From NCBI RefSeq assembly GCF_007990205.1, contig NZ_BJWE01000011.1:1-43067 (forward strand): 43,067 nucleotides of DNA, in the 5' to 3' direction. How positions within the stretch are numbered: position 1 is the stretch's first letter; every line of letters starts with the position of its first letter. The translations under genes were made by a program, and so were the position numbers. The notes beneath the pieces are model-generated. The model worked only from the letters and a program-made list of their open reading frames with translations, made no database searches and was not told where the DNA came from. The stretch comes from Pediococcus parvulus (GTDB lineage Bacteria > Bacillota > Bacilli > Lactobacillales > Lactobacillaceae). This document shows positions 9,711 to 18,187 of the stretch, piece by piece.

Positions 9711-11003
9711 ATGAGCGATTTTTTAACAATGGCGGAATTACAAAAAATGACGCTCAAACAGATCTATGGTTTTGCGCGTCAATTTAAGATTCCGTATTAT
9801 GGTCAGATGAACAAACCAGAATTAGCTTTAGCTATCATTCGGGCTCAAGCTAAGGAACAAGACTTTGTCGAAATGGAAGGCGTTTTAGATATCGTCTCCC
9901 AGGAAGGCTTTGGTTTTTTACGGCCAATCAATTATGGGCCTTCTCAAGAAGATATTTATATTTCGGCTTCACAGATTACTCGGTTTGGATTGCGAAATGG
10001 TGATCTTGTCACAGGAAAAGCTCGACACCCCAAACCATCTGAGCGTTATTATGGCTTGATGCACGTTGATCGAGTAAACGGAAAAAATCCCGAAGAAGCT
10101 AAACAACGACCTCATTTTCCGGCATTAACACCTATTTATCCCAAACAACAAATTAAATTAGAAACAACCTCGGAAACCTTGTCTACCCGCTTAATTGATA
10201 TTTTCACACCAATCGGTTTTGGTCAACGAGGGCTGATTGTGGCCCCACCCAAGGCTGGTAAAACCACTTTGCTAAAATCAATTGCCAATGGCATTGCTAA
10301 AAATTATCCCAAGGTTAAACTAATTGTGTTATTGATTGATGAACGTCCTGAAGAAGTGACGGACTTGGAGCGCTCGATTAAAGGTGAAGTGGTATCTTCG
10401 ACTTTTGATAAAGAGCCGAAAAACCACATTCGAGTTTCGGAACTTGTTTTGGAGCGGGCACTGCGCTTAGTCGAAGACAAAGAAGATGTGGTCATTTTAC
10501 TGGATTCAATTACGCGTTTAACGCGGGCATACAATTTGGTGATTCCACCCAGTGGTCGAACGTTATCCGGTGGAATTGATCCAGCTGCGTTTTATAAACC
10601 CAAGAAATTCTTCGGAGCGGCGCGGAATATTGAAGAAGGCGGCAGTTTAACAATTTTGGGAACCACGTTGGTTGATACGGGAAGTCGCATGGATGATGTT
10701 ATCTATGAGGAGTTCAAAGGAACAGGGAATTCTGAGTTAACCTTATCACGAGAACTTGCGGAACGCCGTGTTTTTCCTGCGCTTGATATAAAACAATCAG
10801 GAACCAGAAAAGAAGAATTGTTATTACCACAGAATGTTTTGGATCAAGTTTGGCGGATTCGCCGTGCTATGGTGGGTGATTCGCTTGAAACAACGGAACA
10901 ATTGTTACAATTCTTGAAAAATACTAAAGATGATCAAGAATTTTTAGGTGAGATTGAAAATGTGAAGTTTAAATCAGCCGTTCGGAAACGAAAACCACGG
11001 TAA
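9711..11003 (+). CDS. rho: Transcription termination factor Rho
   Basis: 430 residues. ATG 9711, with an AGAGG ribosome binding site that overlaps the murA stop. The N-terminal helical part begins with [19 protein letters not shown]. The cold-shock-like RNA-binding domain ([16 protein letters not shown]... [19 protein letters not shown]) spans about residues 50-125. The RecA-type ATPase has Walker [12 protein letters not shown] near 181-191, the catalytic [13 protein letters not shown] near 213, Walker [17 protein letters not shown] near 262, and the Q-loop GGIDP near 288. Rho is a hexameric RNA helicase that ends untranslated transcripts. Length is standard for Gram-positive Rho. It is co-transcribed with murA. 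Confidence 0.98.
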   Translation: MSDFLTMAELQKMTLKQIYGFARQFKIPYYGQMNKPELALAIIRAQAKEQDFVEMEGVLDIVSQEGFGFLRPINYGPSQEDIYISASQITRFGLRNGDLVTGKARHPKPSERYYGLMHVDRVNGKNPEEAKQRPHFPALTPIYPKQQIKLETTSETLSTRLIDIFTPIGFGQRGLIVAPPKAGKTTLLKSIANGIAKNYPKVKLIVLLIDERPEEVTDLERSIKGEVVSSTFDKEPKNHIRVSELVLERALRLVEDKEDVVILLDSITRLTRAYNLVIPPSGRTLSGGIDPAAFYKPKKFFGAARNIEEGGSLTILGTTLVDTGSRMDDVIYEEFKGTGNSELTLSRELAERRVFPALDIKQSGTRKEELLLPQNVLDQVWRIRRAMVGDSLETTEQLLQFLKNTKDDQEFLGEIENVKFKSAVRKRKPR

Positions 11004-11010
11004 AAGTGAG

Positions 11011-11039
11011 TTGCGTGTAATAGATATTCATGATATTAT
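11011..11039 (+). promoter_or_regulatory. rpmE promoter
   Basis: TTGCGT (11011-11016), 17-base spacer and an extended -10, TG-A-TATTAT (11031-11039). It lies just after rho and gives rpmE a separate transcript with a leader of about 65 bases. Confidence 0.7.
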
Positions 11040-11111
11040 AGTGGTCGTTGATTAATTTAAGAAAATAACTATGTCTCAGTAAATGACTCATGGCAAAGGA
11101 GCGTATTTATA

Positions 11112-11369
11112 ATGAAAAAAGGAATTCATCCAGATTATCACGAAGTCGTATTTCAAGATTCAACAACTGGTTATAAGTTTATTTCCGGTTCAACAAAGAC
11201 TTCTGCTGAAACAATCACAATGGACGATGGCAAAGAATATCCATTAGTTCGTGTTGAAATTTCTTCTGATTCACACCCATTCTACACAGGTCGTCAGAAG
11301 TTCAACCAAGTCGATGGTACTGTCGATCGTTTCAACAAGAAATACGGACTTACAGACGACAACAAGTAA
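11112..11369 (+). CDS. rpmE: 50S ribosomal protein bL31, type B
   Basis: 85 residues. ATG 11112 with AAAGGAG at 11095-11101. The start [14 protein letters not shown], the middle [14 protein letters not shown] and the ending [10 protein letters not shown] are characteristic of bL31. It has no cysteines, so it belongs to the zinc-independent, longer type B form rather than the zinc-ribbon form. bL31 bridges the large and small subunits. The place after rho matches the rho-rpmE order of Firmicutes. It has its own promoter and ends in a terminator shared with the convergent MFS gene. Confidence 0.97.
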   Translation: MKKGIHPDYHEVVFQDSTTGYKFISGSTKTSAETITMDDGKEYPLVRVEISSDSHPFYTGRQKFNQVDGTVDRFNKKYGLTDDNK

Positions 11370-11380
11370 TTCTGTACTTA

Positions 11381-11421
11381 AAAAAGCTCGAACCAACTGT
11401 GACGTTGATTCGAGCTTTTTG
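11381..11421. terminator. Bidirectional terminator between rpmE and the MFS gene
   Basis: AAAAAGCTCGAA (11381-11392) pairs with TTCGAGCTTTTT (11409-11420), with CAAC/GTTG extending the stem inward. A and T runs on both sides make it usable in both directions. Confidence 0.9.
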
Positions 11422-11428
11422 TTTTGGG

Positions 11429-12661
11429 TTAATGTTTGCGGTCGGCGTGCGTGTTGATTTGAACCAAAATAAAATTCAAAGCAACTAAGACTGATGTGGA
11501 AATAAAGACGGATCCGTAATCAAAGGTTCCAGAAACTGCAGATCCAATTAAGGGACCGGACATGTTTCCTAATGCTTGAAAAGATTGATTCCAACTAAAT
11601 ACCCGACCTGTTACTTCGGCAGGCGAGCGTTTTGACAAGATTGCTTGAACGGCAGGCAACATGGCGCCATCCGAAATACCAACCATAAAGCGGAAGAAAG
11701 CCAATAGCCAAACTGAACTAACAAATGCCATTGGAATATACATACAAATGGCAAAAATAAAACCAATGGAAAGAATTTTTTCAGTCCCGATATGATCTCC
11801 TAATTCACCAAGTCTTGGGGCAGAAAAAAGCGTTGCAATTCCAGGAACGGCAGCTACGATTCCAGCCACAAGAGTGATCGGGCCAATTTCTTTCATTAAC
11901 TGCCGCACGTAAAGGCTTAAAATAGGCGTGATTGAATTATTGGAAGCTTGAATAATCATGGTTGTGATAAACATGCCAAACACAATTTTAGGATTATCTA
12001 ATTTGCCGATGACTTCTTTAGCGGTTAAAGGTTTTGCGCGTTCTACAGGATGGAAATGTTCATGCACAAAGAAATAGCTCAAAAAGAAAACGAGTAATAA
12101 GACGGCCCCGGTAATGAAAAAGGTAATTCGATAAGAGAAAAATTCTGCTAAAATTCCACCAAGTAAGGGGCCAATCAAGTTACCACTGACATACCCGGTT
12201 GATAATGTTCCTAGAGCCAAACCACTTTTTTCTTTAGGAGTTTCTGTAGCTAACAAAGCGTTAGCATTACTTATGTACCCGGAAAATACACCTTGAACCA
12301 TCCGTAAAGCAATTAATTGCCAAATTGTTTGAACCAATCCCATTGCGCCAATTACAAATGCCATGCCAAGTGAAGCACGTAAGATCATTAGTTTTCGGCC
12401 TTTAGAATCGGCAAGTTTTCCCCAGATTGGTGAAACTAAAGCGGTAACTAAATAGGTTGCAGAATATGTAATCCCACTGTAGAATGTAAGTTGTTGCTTG
12501 GAAAAATTGCCAAGTGTGTCGACATATAAGGATAAAAAGGGCATGACTTCGCTAAAAGCCATCCCGGCCATAAAAGTGCCAAGCCAAAGGACGACTAAGT
12601 TTTGTTCCCAGGGTGCTCGTTTTTTAAATATGGATCTTTTAATTTTAGAAAACAAAGCCAT
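11429..12661 (-). CDS. Major facilitator superfamily multidrug efflux transporter (DHA1 type)
   Basis: 410 residues with a hydrophobic profile of 12 membrane helices. MFS motif A is GKLADSKGRKLM in the loop between helices 2 and 3. The antiporter motif C is GYVSGNLIGPLLGGIL in helix 5. The second half repeats the pattern (GELGDHIGTEK in the loop between helices 8 and 9). These mark a proton-driven drug exporter of the PmrA/NorA kind, but the drug range cannot be predicted. The start has GAAAGGAGG just upstream on the minus strand. It is divergent from srtA across a 78-base gap and convergent with rpmE. Confidence 0.88.
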   Translation of the reverse strand: MALFSKIKRSIFKKRAPWEQNLVVLWLGTFMAGMAFSEVMPFLSLYVDTLGNFSKQQLTFYSGITYSATYLVTALVSPIWGKLADSKGRKLMILRASLGMAFVIGAMGLVQTIWQLIALRMVQGVFSGYISNANALLATETPKEKSGLALGTLSTGYVSGNLIGPLLGGILAEFFSYRITFFITGAVLLLVFFLSYFFVHEHFHPVERAKPLTAKEVIGKLDNPKIVFGMFITTMIIQASNNSITPILSLYVRQLMKEIGPITLVAGIVAAVPGIATLFSAPRLGELGDHIGTEKILSIGFIFAICMYIPMAFVSSVWLLAFFRFMVGISDGAMLPAVQAILSKRSPAEVTGRVFSWNQSFQALGNMSGPLIGSAVSGTFDYGSVFISTSVLVALNFILVQINTHADRKH

Positions 12662-12739
12662 CCTCCTTTCTAAACGAAATTAGGTTAATAAAAACTATAT
12701 TTATTAGAATACCACTATTTAGGTTACAGGGAGAAGAAC

Positions 12740-13441
12740 TTGAAAAAAAAGGGAACCAGGATTAGAAAATGGCTAACCACAATTTTAATTTTAATTTTGT
12801 TGCTTATAAGTTTGGCGTTAATTTTCAATGAACAGATCAAAGATTGGTTAGTTGATTCTTATAAACCACAAATTACGCAGCAAACGATTAAAAAGAATAA
12901 AAATAAAAAAGCTAGTTACAATTTCAAGAGTGTTAAGTCACTTGATTTTCAAACGGTTGCGAAGGCACGCGCTAATTCTGCTAAGTTGAATGTGGTTGGG
13001 GAAATTAGTATTCCAAAAATTAAGTTGAATTTACCAATTGCAGAGGGGGTCACCAATGAAAATTTGGCATTGGCGGCAGCAACTTTGAAGCCTAATATGA
13101 AAATGGGTAAAGGTAATTATGTTTTGGCTGGGCATCACATGGTGCGAAAAGACATTTTATTTAGTCCTTTGTATTGGAAGATGAGACCCGGAATGAAGAT
13201 TTACATCACTGATCTAAAAAGAATATACACGTATAAAGCAACGAAAAGGCAATTTATTGCAGCGACGCGTGTGGATGTGATTAATGATGTGCCAAACAAA
13301 AAAATAATTACGTTGATTACTTGTGATGCAACTGGTGCCAAGCGTCTCATGATTCGCGGAAAATACGAGAGTTCAGTTGCATACAAGAAAGCACCAAAGA
13401 GTATTCAAAAGAGTTTTTCGAAAAATTTTAATAATAAATAG
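12740..13441 (+). CDS. srtA: Class A sortase
   Basis: 233 residues from a TTG start, with GGGAG at 12729-12733 upstream; no ATG lies near. One N-terminal membrane helix (residues 12-29) leads to an extracellular sortase barrel. The catalytic residues are His132 in LAGHHM, Cys195 in TLITCDATG and Arg202 in the following KRLMIRG strand. TLxTC together with the N-terminal anchor fits class A, the housekeeping sortase that joins LPxTG proteins to the peptidoglycan cross-bridge. No LPxTG substrate lies in this window; the WxL proteins at the left edge do not use sortase. The 3' end meets a terminator shared with the phosphatase gene. Confidence 0.92.
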   Translation: MKKKGTRIRKWLTTILILILLLISLALIFNEQIKDWLVDSYKPQITQQTIKKNKNKKASYNFKSVKSLDFQTVAKARANSAKLNVVGEISIPKIKLNLPIAEGVTNENLALAAATLKPNMKMGKGNYVLAGHHMVRKDILFSPLYWKMRPGMKIYITDLKRIYTYKATKRQFIAATRVDVINDVPNKKIITLITCDATGAKRLMIRGKYESSVAYKKAPKSIQKSFSKNFNNK

Positions 13442-13501
13442 GCAGGTCATGTGACTAAGTAACCCTTATTCACATACTTGAGCGATTAGAATATATCATC
13501 T

Positions 13502-13537
13502 TAAAAACGACTGGGAAAACTTTCCCGGCCGTTTTTA
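13502..13537. terminator. Bidirectional terminator between srtA and the phosphatase gene
   Basis: TAAAAACG and CGTTTTTA arms enclose an inner GGGAAA/TTTCCC stem, with one internal mismatch. A and T flanks allow use from both sides. Confidence 0.85.
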
Positions 13538-13567
13538 GATTTAAAATGAAGAGAAATCTAATGTGAC

Positions 13568-14041
13568 TTATTTTTCACTATCGCAGTTGGTTAAGTAGTC
13601 AAGCCAATTGTCAATACCAGCGGCGATTTGTTGGTAGGCGGCTTCAAATTTATGCGTGTACCAAGGATCTGGAACATCACTTGCCGGATTTTTAGATGAA
13701 ACTGACATAAAAAGTCTGAGTTTTCCTCGTGAGTTTACGGGTTTTAATTTTTGCAAATCCTGCATATTTTTATGATCCATTCCGATAATCAGATCAAAGT
13801 TTTTAAAGTCAGTCTTTGTGACAGGACGAGAAATTAATTGTTTGGTAGATACCCCATGATTTTGTAAAGTTGCAATTGTTTGGGGATGCGGTGGGTTACC
13901 CTCTTCCCAGTCACTGGTACCGGCGGAATCCACACTAAATTGGTGCGTCAATCCAGCTTGAATTATTTTTTGGCGAAAAATCGCTTCGGCCATGGGAGAG
14001 CGACAAATATTTCCTAGACAAACAAATAAAATTTTTTGCAT
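13568..14041 (-). CDS. Low-molecular-weight protein tyrosine phosphatase
   Basis: 157 residues from ATG 14041, with AGGTGG six bases upstream; an in-frame GTG at 14050 overlaps that site. The P-loop C-x5-R signature is VCLGNICRSPMAEA (Cys8, Arg14) at the N-terminus. The general acid Asp lies in DVPDPWY near residue 120. This is a complete two-step cysteine phosphatase of the YfkJ/Wzb group, acting on phosphotyrosine or small aryl phosphates in the cytoplasm. Some relatives control capsule tyrosine kinases, but no such kinase is nearby, so the substrate is open. It is divergent from lemA. Confidence 0.93.
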   Translation of the reverse strand: MQKILFVCLGNICRSPMAEAIFRQKIIQAGLTHQFSVDSAGTSDWEEGNPPHPQTIATLQNHGVSTKQLISRPVTKTDFKNFDLIIGMDHKNMQDLQKLKPVNSRGKLRLFMSVSSKNPASDVPDPWYTHKFEAAYQQIAAGIDNWLDYLTNCDSEK

Positions 14042-14086
14042 AAATACCACCTAATCTTAATTATTTTTGAATTCATTGCCTAACGC

Positions 14087-14115
14087 TTTATAAACAACCC
14101 GCCGTCTGGTATTAT
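14087..14115 (+). promoter_or_regulatory. Promoter of lemA-htpX
   Basis: TTTATA (14087-14092), 17-base spacer and an extended -10, TG-G-TATTAT (14107-14115). It starts a leader of about 25 bases before lemA. Confidence 0.65.
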
Positions 14116-14145
14116 CAAGGTATTAAAACGAAGAGGAGAATTAGT

Positions 14146-14739
14146 ATGACAGTAGGAATAATAATTGCAGTAATCGTCGTCATTCTAATCGGATTGTTTA
14201 TTATATTATATAACAATTTGGTTAAGGCCAGAACTTATACACAGGAATCATGGAGCCAAATTAATGTTCAATTGAAGCGTCGAAACGATCTAATTCCAAA
14301 TTTAGTTTCTACGGTTCAGGGGTATGCTTCGTATGAAAAAAGTACCTTATCCAAAGTTGTTGAGTTGCGAAACCAATTGGTGTCTGTTACTGACAACCCC
14401 CAGGCTAGTGCAACGGATCGTGCACAGACAATGGCTTTATCGGATCAATTAAGTTCTCAATTAAAAAGTGTGTTTGCTTTATCTGAGAGTTATCCTGATT
14501 TAAAGGCAAGTGCTGAGTTTACAAAACTTATGGAAGAGCTAACAAACACTGAAAATAAAATTGCTTATTCTCGTCAGCTATATAATTCAAGTGTGGCCAG
14601 TTACAACATGAAATTACAAACATTTCCAAGTAATTTGGTTGCTTCGATGACAAGTTTTAAAGAAGCAACTTATCTACAAGTTCCAGAAGAAGAAACTAAA
14701 ACACCTGATGTTTCTTTTAAAAAGTACGAAGATTTATAA
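14146..14739 (+). CDS. LemA family membrane protein
   Basis: 197 residues. ATG 14146 with GAGGAG at 14131-14136. A single N-terminal membrane helix (residues 3-23, short outside, YNNLVKARTY after it) is followed by a long helical domain. The conserved LemA core is ESWSQINVQLKRRNDLIPNLVSTVQGYASYEKS, visible near residues 38-70, with a further conserved NSSVASYNMKLQTFPSNLVA near the end. LemA proteins occur across bacteria and are of uncertain function; they are very often paired with HtpX, as here, with the two genes 32 bases apart. A role near HtpX in membrane-protein quality control is an inference from this pairing. Confidence 0.93.
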   Translation: MTVGIIIAVIVVILIGLFIILYNNLVKARTYTQESWSQINVQLKRRNDLIPNLVSTVQGYASYEKSTLSKVVELRNQLVSVTDNPQASATDRAQTMALSDQLSSQLKSVFALSESYPDLKASAEFTKLMEELTNTENKIAYSRQLYNSSVASYNMKLQTFPSNLVASMTSFKEATYLQVPEEETKTPDVSFKKYEDL

Positions 14740-14771
14740 AAATCAGTAAGCAGAGAAGGAGTTGATAAACA

Positions 14772-15668
14772 GTGCTATTCCAACAAATTGCACGTAATAA
14801 ACGACGGACTATTTACGTCATGATAGGCTTCAGCTTGCTCGTGCTTCTTATTGGTGGTGCGCTTGGATACTTCTTCTATGATAGTGCCATTTCAGGCATT
14901 ATCATGGCGGCTGTTGTTGCTGGAATTTATATGATCATGATGATTTCACAGTCAACCTCAGTAGTGATGCGAATGAATCACGCGCATGAAGTTACAGAAG
15001 CACAGCAACCTGAGCTTTGGCATATTGTTGAAGATATGGCGTTAGTTGGGAAAGTCCCAATGCCCAAAGTGTTCATTATTGATGATCCAAGTCCAAATGC
15101 ATTTGCGACGGGAAACGATCCAAAGCACGCAGCCGTTGCCGTCACGAGTGGTATCATGGAGCGACTGAATCGTGAGGAAATGGAAGGCGTTTTAGGCCAT
15201 GAAATTTCGCATGTTCGTAATTATGATATTAGACTGCAAACGATCGCCCTTGCGCTGTCGGCAGCTATTTCAATGTTGGTTAACATTGGCATGAATTCGT
15301 TTTGGTGGGGTGGCGGTCGTCGCCGAAATAACAACGATTCTGAGGGTAGTAACATACAAATAATATTGTTGATATTATCTGTAGTGCTCATTATTTTGGG
15401 ACCCCTTGCTGCTTCAATTGCACAAATGGCATTGTCGCGAAATCGAGAGTATTTGGCCGATGCATCAAGTGTAGAACTCACACGAAATCCCCAGGGTTTG
15501 ATCACAGCTTTAGAGAAAATTTCGGATAGCAAACCTATGCAGGCAGCAGATCCGACAAGCGCGGCGCTTTATATTTCAGATCCGTTAAAGAAAAAAGGTG
15601 GGTTATCTCATTTGTTTGATACCCATCCGCCAATTGAAGACCGAATTGCAAGACTTCAAAATATGTAA
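14772..15668 (+). CDS. htpX: Membrane zinc protease HtpX
   Basis: 298 residues from GTG 14772, with AAGGAG at 14756-14761. Two membrane helices lie near residues 15-55, then a cytoplasmic protease domain with the zinc site HEISH (His143, Glu144, His147) in [13 protein letters not shown]. The third ligand is the Glu in [17 protein letters not shown] near residue 224. Two further hydrophobic stretches lie between them (around 155-175 and 195-217). HtpX degrades damaged membrane proteins and acts beside FtsH, which is also encoded in this window. The C-terminal [13 protein letters not shown] is family-typical. It forms an operon with lemA and possibly with the unknown gene downstream. Confidence 0.96.
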   Translation: MLFQQIARNKRRTIYVMIGFSLLVLLIGGALGYFFYDSAISGIIMAAVVAGIYMIMMISQSTSVVMRMNHAHEVTEAQQPELWHIVEDMALVGKVPMPKVFIIDDPSPNAFATGNDPKHAAVAVTSGIMERLNREEMEGVLGHEISHVRNYDIRLQTIALALSAAISMLVNIGMNSFWWGGGRRRNNNDSEGSNIQIILLILSVVLIILGPLAASIAQMALSRNREYLADASSVELTRNPQGLITALEKISDSKPMQAADPTSAALYISDPLKKKGGLSHLFDTHPPIEDRIARLQNM

Positions 15669-15739
15669 GTTATTTAGCAAAATTTGGCGTACAATAATAA
15701 GTTGAACAGATAATTCATTGAAAGTGAGCTATTAAGATT

Positions 15740-16522
15740 ATGCGGGATGATTTCGTATATATCCACTTGGAGCCCATTGCAAACTTGATTTACTCAAGAG
15801 GACTAAGTGTCGAAGATTTCCTACGTGGTATTCCCCGAATACCGACGCATATTTTGGTGTTGAATACACCGATTAATGATAATTTAAGTATTGATCCCCA
15901 TACGCAGTTAAATACAGTGAGTGGGACTTTTAACATTCGAAAATATTTAACTAATCCAAAGGCCATTCATACGAGTTGGCTAGATTATTCGCGTGATGAG
16001 GGACTGGATGAACTTCTTCCGGAAGAAATTGCAGAATTGCTATATTTAGGCCATATGCATACCCATTATACGACGCCATTTTCTTATAAACTGCAAAACG
16101 ATTTTGTTTTTCTTTCTTTGGGAAGTAAACATTTGAAAGTCTACTACCGCCAATTGAAAAATTTTTATCCAGTTTTGAATGGTGCACTTATTCGGCATAC
16201 AAAGCAGGCTTTTAATGAGCGAAGAATGTTTCGGCGTTACGATGGGTTTCCCGAGATCCCACAGACTATGTTGCGACAGTTAACACCTATTCTAAGTAGT
16301 GGAATCATTTTTGCTTTTGATCAAGCATTCGAACAAGAAAAGCAGTACCGAATTCCAATTTTGATTGCTCAAGAAAATGGGCAGTCACCAATTTATCGTA
16401 GCCGAACGTCACTTTATAATAAGGCGCAGCAAGTAGCTGTTTTACGGTATAACATGGTGAGCAGTCATTGGCATTTAGTTATTACAAATTCGCGCGCTTT
16501 TGAAGATGATCAGTTTTATTAA
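15740..16522 (+). CDS. Conserved-looking hypothetical protein, 260 residues
   Basis: I do not recognise the family. ATG 15740 has only a weak GAAAGTGAG 12 bases upstream. The protein is soluble, without signal peptide or membrane segment, and has no Cys. It is unusually rich in Tyr, His, Arg and Phe. A central LGHMHTHYTTPF stretch has four His/Tyr-rich residues close together and could look like a metal site, but I cannot match it. The N-terminal half contains EPIANLIYSRGLSVEDFLRG, a possible helical bundle; the C-terminal half (KAQQVAVLRYNMVSSHWHLVI) looks like strands. It follows htpX by 71 bases and ends in a terminator before murF, so it is either the third gene of lemA-htpX or a separate unit. 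Codon usage looks like its neighbours. Confidence 0.75.
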   Translation: MRDDFVYIHLEPIANLIYSRGLSVEDFLRGIPRIPTHILVLNTPINDNLSIDPHTQLNTVSGTFNIRKYLTNPKAIHTSWLDYSRDEGLDELLPEEIAELLYLGHMHTHYTTPFSYKLQNDFVFLSLGSKHLKVYYRQLKNFYPVLNGALIRHTKQAFNERRMFRRYDGFPEIPQTMLRQLTPILSSGIIFAFDQAFEQEKQYRIPILIAQENGQSPIYRSRTSLYNKAQQVAVLRYNMVSSHWHLVITNSRAFEDDQFY

Positions 16523-16536
16523 TTAATAACAATGTG

Positions 16537-16566
16537 AGAACTGACTGGTTCAGTTCTTTTTATTTT
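16537..16566 (+). terminator. Terminator after the hypothetical gene
   Basis: AGAACTGA (16537-16544) pairs with TCAGTTCT (16550-16557) around a 5-base loop, followed by TTTTATTTTG. Confidence 0.8.
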
Positions 16567-16591
16567 GTAAAACGAAGATAAATAGTTAGTG

Positions 16592-16600
16592 TGGTATAAT
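16592..16600 (+). promoter_or_regulatory. Extended -10 promoter of murF
   Basis: TGGTATAAT is a perfect extended -10 element about 40 bases before the murF start. No clear -35 is present. Confidence 0.6.
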
Positions 16601-16638
16601 TTAAGGGTTCTAAATTCGAGATTAGGAGAATGGATAAA

Positions 16639-18015
16639 ATGAAAATGCAGTTGACAGAAATTGCCAATGCGGTTGGAATTGAAGAAGTACCTGAAAATTG
16701 GCAGGAAATTACAATTGCAAACGTTGAGTTTGATAGCCGTAAGGTGCAACCAAATTCGTTATTTATTCCATTAAAAGGTCAGCGTGATGGCCATGAATTC
16801 GTTGAAAATGCTATGAAAAATGGTGCTGTAGCCACGCTATGGGCAAAAGACCATGAAAATGTACCAACTGGGTATCCAGTCTTGGTAGTGGACGATCCAC
16901 TTGAAACTTTGCAAAAATTAGCAGTTTACTATCTTGGCAAAATTAATCCAAAAGTGGTGGCAATTACAGGTAGTAACGGGAAAACAACCACTAAAGATAT
17001 GACGGCTGCTTTACTGGAAACTGAATATAATGTTGTAAAAACAGAAGCTAATTTCAATAATGAAATTGGGGTACCAATCACTTTATTGAATATGAATGCT
17101 AACACAGAGGTTGTAGTGGTTGAAATGGGAATGGATCGTCCTGGTCAACTTGATTTTTTAAGTAAAATGGCCCAGCCAGACACAGTGGTAATCACCATGA
17201 TTGGAGAAGCTCATATTGAGTTCTTTGGTACCCGTGATAAAATTGCGGATGCAAAATTGGAAATTACCCATGGGTTAAAAGAAGACGGTCTATTTATTTA
17301 TAATGGTGATGAACCTCTCCTAAGAGAACGAAGTAAACAAGTTGAGCAACAACAATACACGTTTGGTAGTAGTGCCGCTGATGATTTGTTTGCTAGCAAT
17401 GTGCAAAGTGCTCGTGATCATACAAGTTTTGAAATCAATTTAGTACCGGATCAAACTTATGAAATTCCAATGATTGGAAAATATAATGTTATGAATGCTT
17501 TAGCCGCTATTGCAGTGGCTAAGGCCTATCATATCGATCCGGCAAAGGTTGGGGATGCGCTAAAAAATTTTCAACTTACACATAATCGAACTGAATGGGT
17601 TCGGGGGAGTGCTGGTGAGTTGATCTTGAGTGACGTTTATAATTCAAATCCCACTGCTGCCAAAGAAGTTTTAGCTTCTTTTAGTCAAACAGAGATCAAA
17701 GGTAGTCGATTTGCTGTTTTAGGTGATATGTTGGAACTCGGTGAGCAATCTGATTTGATGCATGCTAGCTTGGCCAATTATTTAGATCCAAAACTAATTC
17801 AAGATGTTTATTTAGTTGGTACTCATATGAAAGCCTTAGAACAAGCTCTAAAAGCAAAATATGCTGATGATCACATTCATTGGTATACGGTGGAGCAAGA
17901 AAATCAATTAGTTGAAGATCTGAAAGAAAAATTAACTAACCAGGATGAAATTGTGATTAAGGGTAGTCATGGCATCCATTTGGAAAAAGTTTTATCAGGT
18001 CTACAAAACGCATAG
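16639..18015 (+). CDS. murF: UDP-MurNAc-tripeptide:D-alanyl-D-alanine ligase
   Basis: 458 residues from ATG 16639, ten bases after GGAG (16625-16628). An ATG three codons earlier (16630) is only one base from that site and is unlikely. The N-terminal substrate domain shows FDSRKVQPNSLFIPLKGQRDGHEF. The central ATPase has the Mur-ligase P-loop TGSNGKTTTKD near 110-120 and the conserved EMGMDRPGQLDFL and GEAHIEFFGT. The C-terminal domain has LSDVYNSNPTA. MurF adds the terminal dipeptide to the UDP-MurNAc precursor. In vancomycin-insensitive lactobacilli this enzyme takes D-Ala-D-Lac; whether that holds here cannot be read. No ddl gene is adjacent. Confidence 0.97.
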   Translation: MKMQLTEIANAVGIEEVPENWQEITIANVEFDSRKVQPNSLFIPLKGQRDGHEFVENAMKNGAVATLWAKDHENVPTGYPVLVVDDPLETLQKLAVYYLGKINPKVVAITGSNGKTTTKDMTAALLETEYNVVKTEANFNNEIGVPITLLNMNANTEVVVVEMGMDRPGQLDFLSKMAQPDTVVITMIGEAHIEFFGTRDKIADAKLEITHGLKEDGLFIYNGDEPLLRERSKQVEQQQYTFGSSAADDLFASNVQSARDHTSFEINLVPDQTYEIPMIGKYNVMNALAAIAVAKAYHIDPAKVGDALKNFQLTHNRTEWVRGSAGELILSDVYNSNPTAAKEVLASFSQTEIKGSRFAVLGDMLELGEQSDLMHASLANYLDPKLIQDVYLVGTHMKALEQALKAKYADDHIHWYTVEQENQLVEDLKEKLTNQDEIVIKGSHGIHLEKVLSGLQNA

Positions 18016-18026
18016 CAAGACATTAT

Positions 18027-18063
18027 TGAGCAAATCGGCCATATTGGTGCGGTTTGCTTATTT
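18027..18063 (+). terminator. Possible murF terminator
   Basis: AGCAAATC (18029-18036) can pair with GGTTTGCT (18051-18058), with one G-U pair, and the stem extends inward. The tail TATTTG is poor in T, so termination may be partial and the helicase gene may be read through. Confidence 0.4.
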
Positions 18064-18187
18064 GTATGTGCGGGTGTATGATGTTAAGGTTATGTTTATA
18101 GCTGTGACTTCTCAGAATTGCAGGATAAAAGGACGGATTTTCTTTTGGATTCTGAAAGAAGCACGATTTCACTAGGAGGAAAATTAT

